A DNA stretch of 64,000 nucleotides from positions 1,807,501 to 1,871,500 of the forward strand of contig JAYKKM010000495.1 of the NCBI GenBank assembly GCA_035772405.1, in the 5' to 3' direction. The stretch's first letter is position 1; every line of letters starts with the position of its first letter. This document shows positions 10,301 to 16,714 of the stretch, in pieces. The DNA is from Chrysogorgia sp. JL179-B06 (lineage: Eukaryota; Cnidaria; Anthozoa; Scleralcyonacea; Chrysogorgiidae). A program made the translations under genes and the position numbers. The notes beneath the pieces are model-generated. The model saw only the letters and a program-made list of their open reading frames with translations. It had not been told where the DNA came from and did not search any database.

Positions 10301-11032
10301 GAAGCACTCGTTATTAGTCTTGTTCTGAACATTCACGATAGCGAGTTTTTTCACTAACACTGCTGGTGTTGAGATGTAAGACGACGCGCTTATCGGCTTA
10401 TACGTGTCGTTATATATATCTAACTTGACGACATTTAAAACTCGCCACCCACTACCTTTCTTCAAGTAGGTCGCTAAGTTTTCTAGAATTTTTGCGACAG
10501 ACTTGTTATACAGATCGTTCATGTCGGTTCCAGTCAACGTGGTGCCTACAAGTGATCTGAACATCGCGACTGCTTCTACAGGTCCACTGTCAGTCGCTCT
10601 AACCATAACACATTCTAAAGCGAGTTTGGTTTTCAAACCACTCCGCTTCTTCACCTCGCTCGTCCAAAGATCGATCACGAGCTCTTTCGATCTCTCAAGG
10701 AAAGTCTTTGGATCTACTTTCCCTCGACTCTCTATGGTGAAAGTCTCTGAGAAACCACGTATGGCCTTTTCGGTTTTCTCCACGACTTGGTCTTCGGCGT
10801 CATGAAACTCCTCCTCTTCTGGGTCTGTGAGTAGTGGGGTGACCTTACTTTTTAGAATCTTGAAAGCGCTCGCGACTTTCTTTCTGATCGGCTCGGGTGT
10901 GTGGTCAACGAACCAGTCACTCCACTCACCAAGCTTGGTCTTTAAGTAAGACTTTGGTGGGTCGACGGTGGGTTCTGAAGTTCCAACAACCCAACTCGAC
11001 CATTCGCTTAGCTTTCTCTTGAAGTAGTTCAT
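7310..11032 (-). CDS. polB: Protein-primed family B DNA polymerase (Polinton PolB), 1240 aa
   Basis: Replicates the element, presumably from a protein primer at the termini. Exonuclease motifs: YADFESF (D419, E421), HNGSGYDSH (572-580) and YLKTDVMLLEDVF (732-744). Polymerase motifs: A, YLDANNLYG (D846); B, NNSVFGKTMEN (983-993); C, FTDTDS (D1080, D1082). Upstream parts: a duplicated KLxEWSxW motif (residues 8-15 and 33-40), a domain with C243 (ECFKWA) and H339 (SHYAWIK), a C-x2-C-x12-H-x3-C zinc finger (364-384), and an endonuclease VII-like cysteine/histidine cluster (C519, C522, HCH 542-544, H554, C557) between the first two exonuclease motifs. AATAAAGGGTAATG supports the start. All catalytic residues are present and the frame is intact. 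Confidence 0.95.
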   Translation of the reverse strand: MNYFKRKLSEWSSWVVGTSEPTVDPPKSYLKTKLGEWSDWFVDHTPEPIRKKVASAFKILKSKVTPLLTDPEEEEFHDAEDQVVEKTEKAIRGFSETFTIESRGKVDPKTFLERSKELVIDLWTSEVKKRSGLKTKLALECVMVRATDSGPVEAVAMFRSLVGTTLTGTDMNDLYNKSVAKILENLATYLKKGSGWRVLNVVKLDIYNDTYKPISASSYISTPAVLVKKLAIVNVQNKTNNECFKWAITSARSLEQKNVERLSKNLRIESEKFNWTGISFPTPLSEIKRFTRNNKININVFAYEEKTGVYPLLIGGDSKDTINLLLITEEDEDGKVNSHYAWIKNMSRLLSSTKSKRKCKTFFCFRCLNNFTSQDVLTKHIERCSNVDSIKTEMPEEGDTIKFENVYKTQDVPFTIYADFESFLEPIDGCVNDDTQSSTTQYQHHTPSGFCFHLKCYDDTLHYEEPYLYTKKTEDENIGEKFVIELERAVKNIYEKFKVAKEMTFRSDDKKVHDGSDVCWLCQKDWTQKTKKGKPDRKVRDHCHLTGKYRGAAHSSCNLKYKLPKFIPVIFHNGSGYDSHLFAKNLSVTEGDIRCIPNNEEKYISFSKDIVVDYETDNDGEERPIKREIRFLDSFKFMPSSLDKLVKNLDSDDLISTKTVFGDDFELVSRKGVYPYEHMTGLSSLDERWLPTIEKFESKLNNTKISEDDYRHATKVWKHFDMKTMREYHDLYLKTDVMLLEDVFQNFRKTCKTHYSLDPAFYFTSPGLAWDALLKVTGQELELLTDIDMLLMVEDGIRGGVSTITKRHAVANNKHMDHLNSDTHTERTDDSLYDPTKPSVFLPYLDANNLYGGAMCELLPTHGFKWMTEDQLENWRDMPCILEVDLEYPEELHDLHNDYPLAPERVMVNGIEKLIPNLNNKTNYVIHKKNLELYLRLGLKLTRIHRGITFFESAWMKPYIELNTRLRTVAKNEFEKDFFKLMNNSVFGKTMENIRNRVDIQLVTTEEKMRKLVAKPNYHHRTIFDENLVAVHMRRTKVKFDKPVYLGMSILDISKTIMYEFHYDYIKPKYGDRATLLFTDTDSLMYEIFTEDFYDDIADDVEKRFDTSGYTKNHPSRIPIGRNKKVVGLMKDEHHGEQVLEFVGLRAKLYALLTLRGDQKKCKGVKKGVVDKDIVFKDYRDCLFSRLPIYKTMNVFRSHKHEIYTEAVNKKALSADDDKRHILPDGINTLALGHFRIELE

Positions 11033-11088
11033 TACCCTTTATTACAACGCTGTCTTTAAACTCGTGGGTGGTCAATTTGTCTGAAGTG

Positions 11089-11115
11089 TTTTGAAAGACG
11101 TGGAGTCTTTCAAAA
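11089..11115 (-). terminator. Intergenic hairpin after the NUMOD1-like gene
   Basis: Perfect 11-bp stem: 11089-11099 pairs with 11105-11115 around a 5-base loop, bordered by an oligo-A run on the plus strand. It lies between the stop of the 139-aa gene and the start of PolB, both on the minus strand. Confidence 0.55.
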
Positions 11116-11163
11116 AAAAAAAGTCTCGCTCAAGATACCATACTCTATAGACCACACGTTGAT

Positions 11164-11583
11164 TTAAACCATCTCCTCTTTTCGAATCTTATAGATCACC
11201 CCGTCGAAGACGAGGTCTTTTCCATGTTTGAGACGATACGTGATAGAACCAGCGAACATCTTCACGCTGTTCGCCAGTTCGAATATAGACTTATATCTAG
11301 TCTCTTCGCCAGTGGTCACATTCGTCTTGACCATGACTTGAGCACATTTCTTACTCTTACAATGATCGTATCTCTTTGGTGACTCTACCGGTTCCATGTC
11401 GAGTTTCTTTCTAATGACGTTACGAGATGAGTTCGTGACTAACTTCACACCACGTTCTTTCGCGATAGCTTTGAGGTCTTTCAGAGTGAGGTATTCGCTC
11501 TTCTCCTCTTTTGGTTTTGGTTTCCTAACGTACTTTACTTTTGGTTTCTGTATCTTGTTTAAAGACCCCTTTGGACGTGTCAT
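11164..11583 (-). CDS. Basic DNA-binding protein with SAP-like and NUMOD1-like segments, 139 aa
   Basis: The N-terminus is highly basic and opens with an AT-hook-like RPKG. Residues about 32-60 (LTLKDLKAIAKERGVKL and following) look like a SAP-type helix-extended-helix. Residues about 100-134 (YKSIFELANSVKMF ... FDGVIYKI) resemble the NUMOD1/IENR1 repeat, a helix-turn-helix found in homing endonucleases and viral proteins. No nuclease domain is attached, so it is probably a stand-alone DNA-binding protein. The start has GATAAAGAGAGAGACATG. It sits between PolB and the Bcl-2-like gene in a leftward block. The family calls rest on short motifs. Confidence 0.6.
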   Translation of the reverse strand: MTRPKGSLNKIQKPKVKYVRKPKPKEEKSEYLTLKDLKAIAKERGVKLVTNSSRNVIRKKLDMEPVESPKRYDHCKSKKCAQVMVKTNVTTGEETRYKSIFELANSVKMFAGSITYRLKHGKDLVFDGVIYKIRKEEMV

Positions 11584-11622
11584 GTCTCTCTCTTTATCAG
11601 ATAGTGTTTTTAAACCTCGTTT

Positions 11623-12036
11623 TCAACCAAGCCAAAGAGATAACCCAAAGCAAAGAAGAATAAGCGTTCGTCTCACCCGAAGACTAAGGGTTCGTTCGTC
11701 ACGTCGAGAGACGTCGACGTCCGTGGACTTGATCGATCTAATCAACTCTTCAACCATGGTGACGAGCTGGTGATCGGTGACTTTCTCTAACACGAACATA
11801 TGACATATGAATGCGGCGTAGGCCACCACTCGACCGTAGTTGTTCATCGAGATGAGACATAACACACGTGACACTTCCTCAGGTGGTGTTCTCATCACAG
11901 CGTCAGTTAGAAGATCACTTTTTTCTTTCATCATGAACGTGATGGTTCTTTTCATGCTCTGAACATCAATCTTAACTCCATCGCGAACCATCGTTCTGGT
12001 AACTATCTCTATCGCGTTGGTTTCTCTCGAGTCCAT
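11623..12036 (-). CDS. Bcl-2-like protein, 137 aa, with C-terminal anchor
   Basis: The motif NNYGRVVAYAAF (residues 65-76) matches the BH1 core of Bcl-2 family proteins, usually NWGR(I/V)VA(F/L)... . The body is otherwise helical, and a hydrophobic tail at 124-136 follows basic residues, as in tail-anchored Bcl-2 proteins. A GW-type BH2 is not obvious. Bcl-2 homologues are known in adintoviruses and other DNA viruses, where they affect host cell death; that role is inferred here. The frame is open 21 codons further upstream, but the start at 12036 is preferred because TATAAAA abuts it and the upstream stretch overlaps the intergenic hairpin and the next gene. Confidence 0.6.
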   Translation of the reverse strand: MDSRETNAIEIVTRTMVRDGVKIDVQSMKRTITFMMKEKSDLLTDAVMRTPPEEVSRVLCLISMNNYGRVVAYAAFICHMFVLEKVTDHQLVTMVEELIRSIKSTDVDVSRRDERTLSLRVRRTLILLCFGLSLWLG

Positions 12037-12046
12037 TTTTATACCT

Positions 12047-12072
12047 ATCTCCAAACAGCAATGTTTGGAGAT
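12047..12072 (-). terminator. Intergenic hairpin upstream of the Bcl-2-like gene
   Basis: Perfect 11-bp stem ATCTCCAAACA/TGTTTGGAGAT (12047-12057 with 12062-12072) and a 4-base loop. It falls between the stop of the 163-aa gene and the start of the Bcl-2-like gene, both leftward. Confidence 0.55.
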
Positions 12073-12085
12073 CACACGACCCAAC

Positions 12086-12577
12086 TTAGAAGCGCACACG
12101 TTCCCTTTTCACTTTCTCGACTTTCTTCTCCTTAATGATCACCATCTCGTGAAGATACAACTGAAGATGAGCTACTCCGTCCTTAACGAACACGCTGCTA
12201 ATATCAACAGCAGCGTTCACGGTGTATTTCTCCATCTTGACCAGCTCGTTAAAGCTAACCTCCTTATCAGCTTCAGTGTAAACGGAGAACAGATTTGGGT
12301 CACACTTGACGTAGACCTTGTTGTTATAGAGACCACTTTTGATCTCTGTGATGGTGTCGTCATCAAGACCTTTCAGGATCTCTCCCCCAACGTTTTCCAA
12401 ACTTGCAAGCTGGTCTTCGTTAAGACATAAGGCAGCCGTGAATTTCTCACCGTTAAACTTACTCTTCTGAACTCCAAATGTGAACACGTCCTTGAAGAGG
12501 ATAGGATCCATCTCAACAGACACTGTGGCACTCTTGTACTTCTTGTTCTCAACACGTTTTCCAAAACTAATACTCAT
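12086..12577 (-). CDS. Uncharacterised 163-aa protein, possible single-stranded DNA-binding fold
   Basis: No firm family match. Predicted mostly beta strands, with a closing pattern YTVNAAVDISSVFVKDGVAH then LQLYLHEMVII and a basic tail rich in K, R and E. This strand pattern resembles the final strands of OB-fold single-stranded DNA-binding proteins, which a protein-primed replicon would need. The position beside PolB fits a replication role. Both points are inference. AATAAAGAGAG precedes the ATG. The basic rather than acidic C-terminus argues against a gp2.5-type protein. Confidence 0.55.
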   Translation of the reverse strand: MSISFGKRVENKKYKSATVSVEMDPILFKDVFTFGVQKSKFNGEKFTAALCLNEDQLASLENVGGEILKGLDDDTITEIKSGLYNNKVYVKCDPNLFSVYTEADKEVSFNELVKMEKYTVNAAVDISSVFVKDGVAHLQLYLHEMVIIKEKKVEKVKRERVRF

Positions 12578-12611
12578 CTCTCTTTATTAACCTGCTCCTT
12601 AACTCGCGAGT

Positions 12612-13034
12612 CTAGCGACGACTACTCGATTTAAACATGACGAATTTATAAGTCTTGTAACTGACCCACCCTATGCCAGCGAACATCATCCCTTCGGATA
12701 TCGAAAGATAGTCCTGCATCTCTGGTGACGGCGTGTAGTAGTCATACAGCTTTGGCTCTCTTCGAAATGTCGCGCTGAGTAGGTCTAGAGCCGCGTTCGT
12801 GTCGCTTATGTTGTGGTTAGCGTCCGATAACGCGAGTCGTAGTTTCGCGAGCTTATCACGATGCTCGACTTCTTCTTCGTTCCACTTCTCTTTCTCTCGC
12901 GCGAGTTTCTCTACGGCAAGGTTGTGCCGCTTCATCTCTTCACCGTACTTGTTCCCGTCTAGACTTTTGAACAGAAACCCAGCACCTGCGAATGCGACCG
13001 CGTTGAATAGTCCACCTGATATCATAGAAGCCAT
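12612..13034 (-). CDS. Membrane-associated coiled-coil protein, 140 aa, shared by both Polintons
   Basis: Clear homologue of the protein at 62441-62857 in Polinton 2. Both start with a small hydrophobic segment (ISGGLFNAVAFAGAGFLF, residues 5-22), then a charged coiled coil of about 60 residues with a conserved SDAN.NI.DTN.AL motif, then a YY.PS.[ED]M..Y stretch and a C-terminal hydrophobic segment. The function is not known; a virion or membrane-associated role is plausible. The start is supported by GATAAAAGACCATG. It diverges from the 61-aa gene at 13074 across a 39-bp spacer. Confidence 0.75.
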   Translation of the reverse strand: MASMISGGLFNAVAFAGAGFLFKSLDGNKYGEEMKRHNLAVEKLAREKEKWNEEEVEHRDKLAKLRLALSDANHNISDTNAALDLLSATFRREPKLYDYYTPSPEMQDYLSISEGMMFAGIGWVSYKTYKFVMFKSSSRR

Positions 13035-13073
13035 GGTCTTTTATCTTACGAGAGCACGTGTGGTCATAATAAA
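13035..13073. promoter_or_regulatory. Short bidirectional promoter region
   Basis: A 39-bp spacer separates divergent start codons. Each side has its own ATAAA motif: GATAAAAGACC reading left and CATAATAAA reading right, directly against the ATG. Confidence 0.55.
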
Positions 13074-13259
13074 ATGTTCGCTGGAGTTGGTTCACGAAGG
13101 TCACACTTGGAAGACTACGCGATAAAGGTTCTCAAACTTGAGAAAAAGGTTGCGGAGTTGGAGGAATACGCGAGATACCGTGTGAAGAAAATAAGCGATT
13201 TAGAACACGAGAACAAGTATTTTAAGAGCCAGCAAGGTGTATTGACATCTAGGAAGTAG
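13074..13259 (+). CDS. Small coiled-coil protein, 61 aa
   Basis: After a short basic N-terminus, the body (KVLKLEKKVAELEEYARYR and onwards) shows a clear heptad pattern, so a coiled coil is likely. AATAAA abuts the ATG. Polinton 2 has a 56-aa coiled-coil gene (62271-62441) next to the homologue of the neighbouring membrane gene, so these may be diverged counterparts. It ends where the 11-bp repeat array starts. Confidence 0.55.
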   Translation: MFAGVGSRRSHLEDYAIKVLKLEKKVAELEEYARYRVKKISDLEHENKYFKSQQGVLTSRK

Positions 13260-13446
13260 TCTACTGTGAGTCTACTGTGAGTCTACTGTGAGTCTACTGT
13301 GAGTCTACTGTGAGTCTACTGTGAGTCTACTGTGAGTTCTACTGTGAGTTAACTGTGAGTCTACTGTGAGTCTACTGTGAGTCTACTGTGAGTCTACTGT
13401 GAGTCTACTGTGAGTAGACTTGAGTCTACTGTGAGTCTACTGTGAG
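13260..13446 (+). repeat. 11-bp minisatellite, about 17 units
   Basis: The unit is TCTACTGTGAG. Fourteen units are perfect or nearly so, with three variants around 13337-13359 and 13415-13424. The last unit runs straight into the AATAAAG motif of the next gene. A related 11-bp array occupies the same place in Polinton 2 (63446-63484). Each unit contains GTGAGT, which resembles a splice donor. Confidence 0.9.
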
Positions 13447-13459
13447 TAAATAAAGAGAC

Positions 13460-13786
13460 ATGGAAACCATAACTAACAACAATCCTGAGAAAATTAAAGA
13501 TCCAAGACGTGTGGCAGCGGGTAAGAAGCTCGCCGAGATCAGTAAGGCTGCGAAAGAGAAGAAAGCTCGCGAGCGGCTCGAACAAGATAGTCAAGATGAC
13601 TGTGAGCAGAGTAGTGGCTCTAGTTTTGGTTACGTTATCGGAACTATCGGTGCTATCACAGGGATGATCGCGCTGTACTTCGCATATAGACAAGACAAGT
13701 CTCGAGGTGAGACTCAAAAGAAAACTCGAGATAACCCCACGACAGCCACACCACAACCCACGACTACTATAGAGTCTTTTGACTAG
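13460..13786 (+). CDS. Single-span membrane protein, 108 aa, KDPRR family shared by both Polintons
   Basis: Homologous to the Polinton 2 frame at 63125-63424. The N-terminal half has a conserved basic helix, KDPRRVAAGKKLAEISKAAK, then an acidic linker and one membrane span (FGYVIGTIGAITGMIALYF, about residues 56-74), and a threonine/proline-rich tail. It looks like a small virion or host-membrane protein; the family function is unknown to me. AATAAAGAGAC precedes the ATG. The upstream tandem array may serve as its control region. Confidence 0.75.
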   Translation: METITNNNPEKIKDPRRVAAGKKLAEISKAAKEKKARERLEQDSQDDCEQSSGSSFGYVIGTIGAITGMIALYFAYRQDKSRGETQKKTRDNPTTATPQPTTTIESFD

Positions 13787-13810
13787 GTGAGAAAAGCATC
13801 ATAATAAAGA

Positions 13811-14035
13811 ATGACAGATCGCAAAGTTATCATGAACGAAGTGTATGACACCCTACTCTACGTTGCAGCCGCAGTTGGAATTAGCATGGCGTCGAAGAAA
13901 GTTTTCGGTGAGTCTCTAGGTGCGCCAAGTAGTCTTATTGGAACATTAAAACTCGCAGCCGCGGTCACCGCGGGCACGGTCGTCGTGAAATATGCACAAC
14001 AGAAGAAACTTATCCCTGACGATCCTTTTAAGTGA
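13811..14035 (+). CDS. Small two-span membrane protein, 74 aa, shared by both Polintons
   Basis: Homologue of 62874-63107 in Polinton 2: both have [DR]RK..MNE.YD near the start, SMASKKV in the middle, GTLKLA.AV before the second hydrophobic segment, and end with a PDDPFK/PIDPFSK-type tail. Two hydrophobic segments (about residues 13-25 and 43-60) suggest a hairpin membrane protein. AATAAAGA abuts the ATG. It follows the KDPRR gene in both elements, which supports a conserved pair. Confidence 0.75.
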   Translation: MTDRKVIMNEVYDTLLYVAAAVGISMASKKVFGESLGAPSSLIGTLKLAAAVTAGTVVVKYAQQKKLIPDDPFK

Positions 14036-14055
14036 TCTCACTATCGTCCGCGTGC

Positions 14056-14081
14056 TTTCGTAATGGTCGCTCATTACGAAA
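14056..14081 (+). terminator. Intergenic hairpin TTTCGTAATG
   Basis: Perfect 10-bp stem: 14056-14065 pairs with 14072-14081 around a 6-base loop. It lies between the stop of the 74-aa gene and the ATAAA motif of the next. The same stem theme, TTTCGTAAY, recurs at 20981 and 23720. Confidence 0.6.
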
Positions 14082-14104
14082 ATTTTTCACGTCATAATAA
14101 AGAC

Positions 14105-14494
14105 ATGTACGGCCAAAACTTAGAAGAGCTAAGTTCCACGTTGAAAAAAGATTTGAAAAGTTCGAAAAAGAAGATGACGCGTCTGAGAGTGAAAGCTATC
14201 GTGAAAATAGTCGTGACTACGGTCGTGCTCGTCAGCGGGATAGTCACATCGATATTAGTCCCGAACCCTATATCGGCAGCTGTTGCTATTGGTGCAGCGA
14301 CGATATTGTCCGGGTCGGAGGGTATCAAACACACGGTGAAAAGGTTCAAGTCAGTCAAAACTAACAACAAGGTCATCAAAAAGACAGACAAAGAGACCGA
14401 CGGTCGAATATTCGCTGATAGGATCGAAGCGTTAGTTAGAGGAAATCCAGTGGACCCGTCCGCACCATCGTTATATCCGAATTTGCAATCTTAG
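14105..14494 (+). CDS. Membrane protein ending in tandem late-domain-like motifs, 129 aa
   Basis: Basic coiled N-terminus, a long hydrophobic region with a break at PNP (about residues 31-70), a basic linker, then a short tail carrying PSAP (118-121) and LYPNL (123-127). PSAP is the Tsg101-binding and LYPxL the ALIX-binding late-domain core in enveloped viruses. Their pairing at the extreme C-terminus suggests recruitment of host ESCRT, which is inference. The frame is open from 14063, but AATAAAGAC lies directly before the ATG at 14105 and the upstream part overlaps the hairpin, so I choose 14105. Confidence 0.7.
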   Translation: MYGQNLEELSSTLKKDLKSSKKKMTRLRVKAIVKIVVTTVVLVSGIVTSILVPNPISAAVAIGAATILSGSEGIKHTVKRFKSVKTNNKVIKKTDKETDGRIFADRIEALVRGNPVDPSAPSLYPNLQS

Positions 14495-14513
14495 AACTCG
14501 TAGAGTCTTGTTA

Positions 14514-14538
14514 TTTTGTAACCTGAACGGTTACAAAA
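14514..14538. terminator. Hairpin between convergent genes
   Basis: Perfect 10-bp stem TTTTGTAACC/GGTTACAAAA with a 5-base loop, extended by an outer pair (gagtct near 14503 and agactc near 14548). It separates the rightward gene ending at 14494 from the leftward gene ending at 14553, so it could serve both. Confidence 0.6.
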
Positions 14539-14552
14539 AAAATACGAGAGAC

Positions 14553-15306
14553 TCACACGATATCATATTCTAACATCATGCTCTTGTTCAACTTCGAGAT
14601 GTCGGCTGGTTCTAGAAATCCACTCACAATTTTCAGTCCGTAGATCTCACCTGATATACCTGTTGTACTCTCGAAACTCGCTAGACGTTCGTTAAAGAAT
14701 ATCGAAGAGAACGGAGCACCAATGTTTTTCAAATTCGCGTTGAAGTACGAGTCAGACGACTTTATGTTGTTCACGCGTACGTGACTACCTTTCATCATCC
14801 AGTGACAGGATATTAAATGTTTGTTAGTTCTTGTAACAGCACTTGGTAGTGTACAGTTATATTCTTGTACAGGCCAACCACCACCGTATGATAGTTGATC
14901 GTTTGATCCTGTTTTATATCCTATAAATTTATCGTAAGAACCACTATCATTACCAACAATGTACCCGTAATTATCTGCTGACGGAGCAGTTAATAACTTG
15001 AAAACCACAAATATAGAGACATTAACGCGAGTTAATTGTGGACAATCAAAAACCATTCTACTAGAACTCAAATTTTTTACAAAGTCTGCGCCGACATCTA
15101 CAGTAGGACTTTTACGATATGCGTTTTGGTGAAGACGAGATTTCCCGTCTTCTATTCTCTCTACTTTGGTACTAACTCCAGCGTGTTGGTAAATAACCTT
15201 TGCATCTTTAACGTTAACGTTTAAAAACAGTATTGTAAGGTAGTGGTGTCTTTTGTGTTGGTATTGTTACCTTTTTTGGTTGACTATATCCAAGATGTAA
15301 ACTCAT
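14553..15306 (-). pseudogene. Lectin/LamG-like surface protein gene, broken by a frameshift
   Basis: The long frame (14553-15266) has no ATG before residue 70 of its open stretch. A proper start with AATAAATG is at 15306 in another frame, which ends after about 30 codons. The two frames overlap at 15214-15266, and a shift of one base joins them, most simply near the T5/A3 tract at about 15225. The C-terminal part (about 150 residues, ending GEIYGLKIVSGFLEPADISK and beyond) resembles the last strands of concanavalin-A/LamG-like domains. It may be an attachment protein. Position just after the 460-aa gene on the same strand. The break could be mutation, recoding or assembly error. Confidence 0.5.
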
Positions 15307-15310
15307 TTAT

Positions 15311-16693
15311 TTATATCACAAACTTACTCACTATTACTCCTACCACTAACGCTACAAATGGTAACAAACTGGATGGTGATGATGGTGATGGTGATGGTGT
15401 AGACGAGACTGTTTCCTCTTTTTTGTTTTCATCTAGTCTTTCCAAATGTTCTCCACCACTAGCATGTGTCTTCACAGTTTTTTTACTCACGCTCTCAAAG
15501 TTGAGTCCACTATTGAAACCAAAGGTCATGTTCGTCTCTGACGACTCTCTGAGTAAGTTATTATATCCTGCGATGGGTGTTTTCAACAACACCATGCTTC
15601 GCGGTATTAGCCACGTGTTCGGAGTGACGGCCATGTCCAACTTGACGTTCGTGTCCCCGATGGCCTTGTTCATGAGGTTAATCCACGTGCTTGGTGAGTA
15701 TTGAACGACCGCGTCTTCCACGATGTTTCTGAACACCTGCTGGACCTCGCGAGCACTTGCGCGCGACCCAACGATGCTTTGTTTGCTTTTCGCCTGTGCA
15801 CCGAGTAAGGCGTAGACATAGACCTCTATGGACTGGTTCAGTAACTCCTGACCTAGCTCGGTGATCCCATCCGATGTCCTAGAACAATAGCGCTTATAGT
15901 CACCTTGAAGGTCTTTGATGTCCAAGAGCCAATTACCACCTAACGGAAGGTTTGCCATTAGAACTCTATAGTCTGGAACATATAGTCTGATGATGTCAGC
16001 GATGTCAGCCTTACTCTTGTCAAGACGAAACATCACTCTCCGCATGGTGAAATACACGTGGAATTTCATGAGACTCGTTATCTGTTTTGGGACGTCGGGG
16101 CTAGCTGTTAAGTTTTGTAGTGACACGCCAGACCTATACGTGGCTATGTACATCGCTGTGATAGCCTGATAGTAGCTCTTCGTCAGAGTCCACACTGTGT
16201 TGATCATACTACCGTCTGGTCCGTCTTGATAGTATTTTTTCGTGTCGATGACTATCTTAGGCAGGTTCGACATGAACGAGTTCTCGTCGTTCACGAAGAC
16301 ATCGAAGTCGTTGACTTGGTAGTTGAGAGTGTGAGGTGGATATCTCACGATGTCCTTACCATACCCAGCCGACTCTGTCAACGGTAGTTTCTGAACTGTG
16401 CCACCACTACTCCACACTCTGGGAAACGGAATGTTATTATGTAGCCATTTCCACATGTTTTTGTCGTTCTTGAACGTGGTGCTGGTGATGTCCGTCGAGA
16501 TTATGTCGCTATTTCGAAAGTAGATGTCCACTCTCTCTACGTCACCATGTTGTGTTTCGACTGGGTCGAACTCGAACTTACTCATCGTGGCGTGTGGATA
16601 TTTTTTCAAAAGATCCGACTTAGCCTTCCGAATAGCGATCTCGGAGTTCTTGATCGCCTTGTCGTAGTTCTCACCGTAGTACGCTCGTATCAT
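15311..16693 (-). CDS. Uncharacterised 460-aa protein with C-terminal membrane anchor
   Basis: Not recognised. A large soluble-looking body of about 410 residues rich in aromatic and charged residues is followed by a Ser/Pro-rich linker (SSTPSPSPSSPSS) and a hydrophobic tail (LLPFVALVVGVIVSKFVI). This layout suits a membrane-anchored structural protein. No cysteine-protease triad was seen. AATAAA abuts the ATG at 16693. It is divergent from the penton candidate with only 21 bp between starts, so the two are probably co-expressed. Confidence 0.7.
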   Translation of the reverse strand: MIRAYYGENYDKAIKNSEIAIRKAKSDLLKKYPHATMSKFEFDPVETQHGDVERVDIYFRNSDIISTDITSTTFKNDKNMWKWLHNNIPFPRVWSSGGTVQKLPLTESAGYGKDIVRYPPHTLNYQVNDFDVFVNDENSFMSNLPKIVIDTKKYYQDGPDGSMINTVWTLTKSYYQAITAMYIATYRSGVSLQNLTASPDVPKQITSLMKFHVYFTMRRVMFRLDKSKADIADIIRLYVPDYRVLMANLPLGGNWLLDIKDLQGDYKRYCSRTSDGITELGQELLNQSIEVYVYALLGAQAKSKQSIVGSRASAREVQQVFRNIVEDAVVQYSPSTWINLMNKAIGDTNVKLDMAVTPNTWLIPRSMVLLKTPIAGYNNLLRESSETNMTFGFNSGLNFESVSKKTVKTHASGGEHLERLDENKKEETVSSTPSPSPSSPSSLLPFVALVVGVIVSKFVI

Positions 16694-16714
16694 TTTATTT
16701 GTGGTGTAAATAAA
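16694..16714. promoter_or_regulatory. 21-bp mirrored bidirectional promoter
   Basis: Both flanking start codons read AAATAAAATG outward on their own strand, so this spacer is nearly an inverted repeat. There is no room for separate upstream elements. Confidence 0.6.

Noticed and set aside
13260..13446. CRISPR-like array
   Set aside because: Units are contiguous 11-mers without spacers, in a eukaryotic element.
15214..15306. Programmed -1 frameshift at a TTTAAAC heptamer in the lectin-like gene
   Set aside because: The required shift is +1 (or -2) relative to the start frame, so the heptamer is not in the phase needed for a standard -1 slip; a homopolymer indel is simpler.
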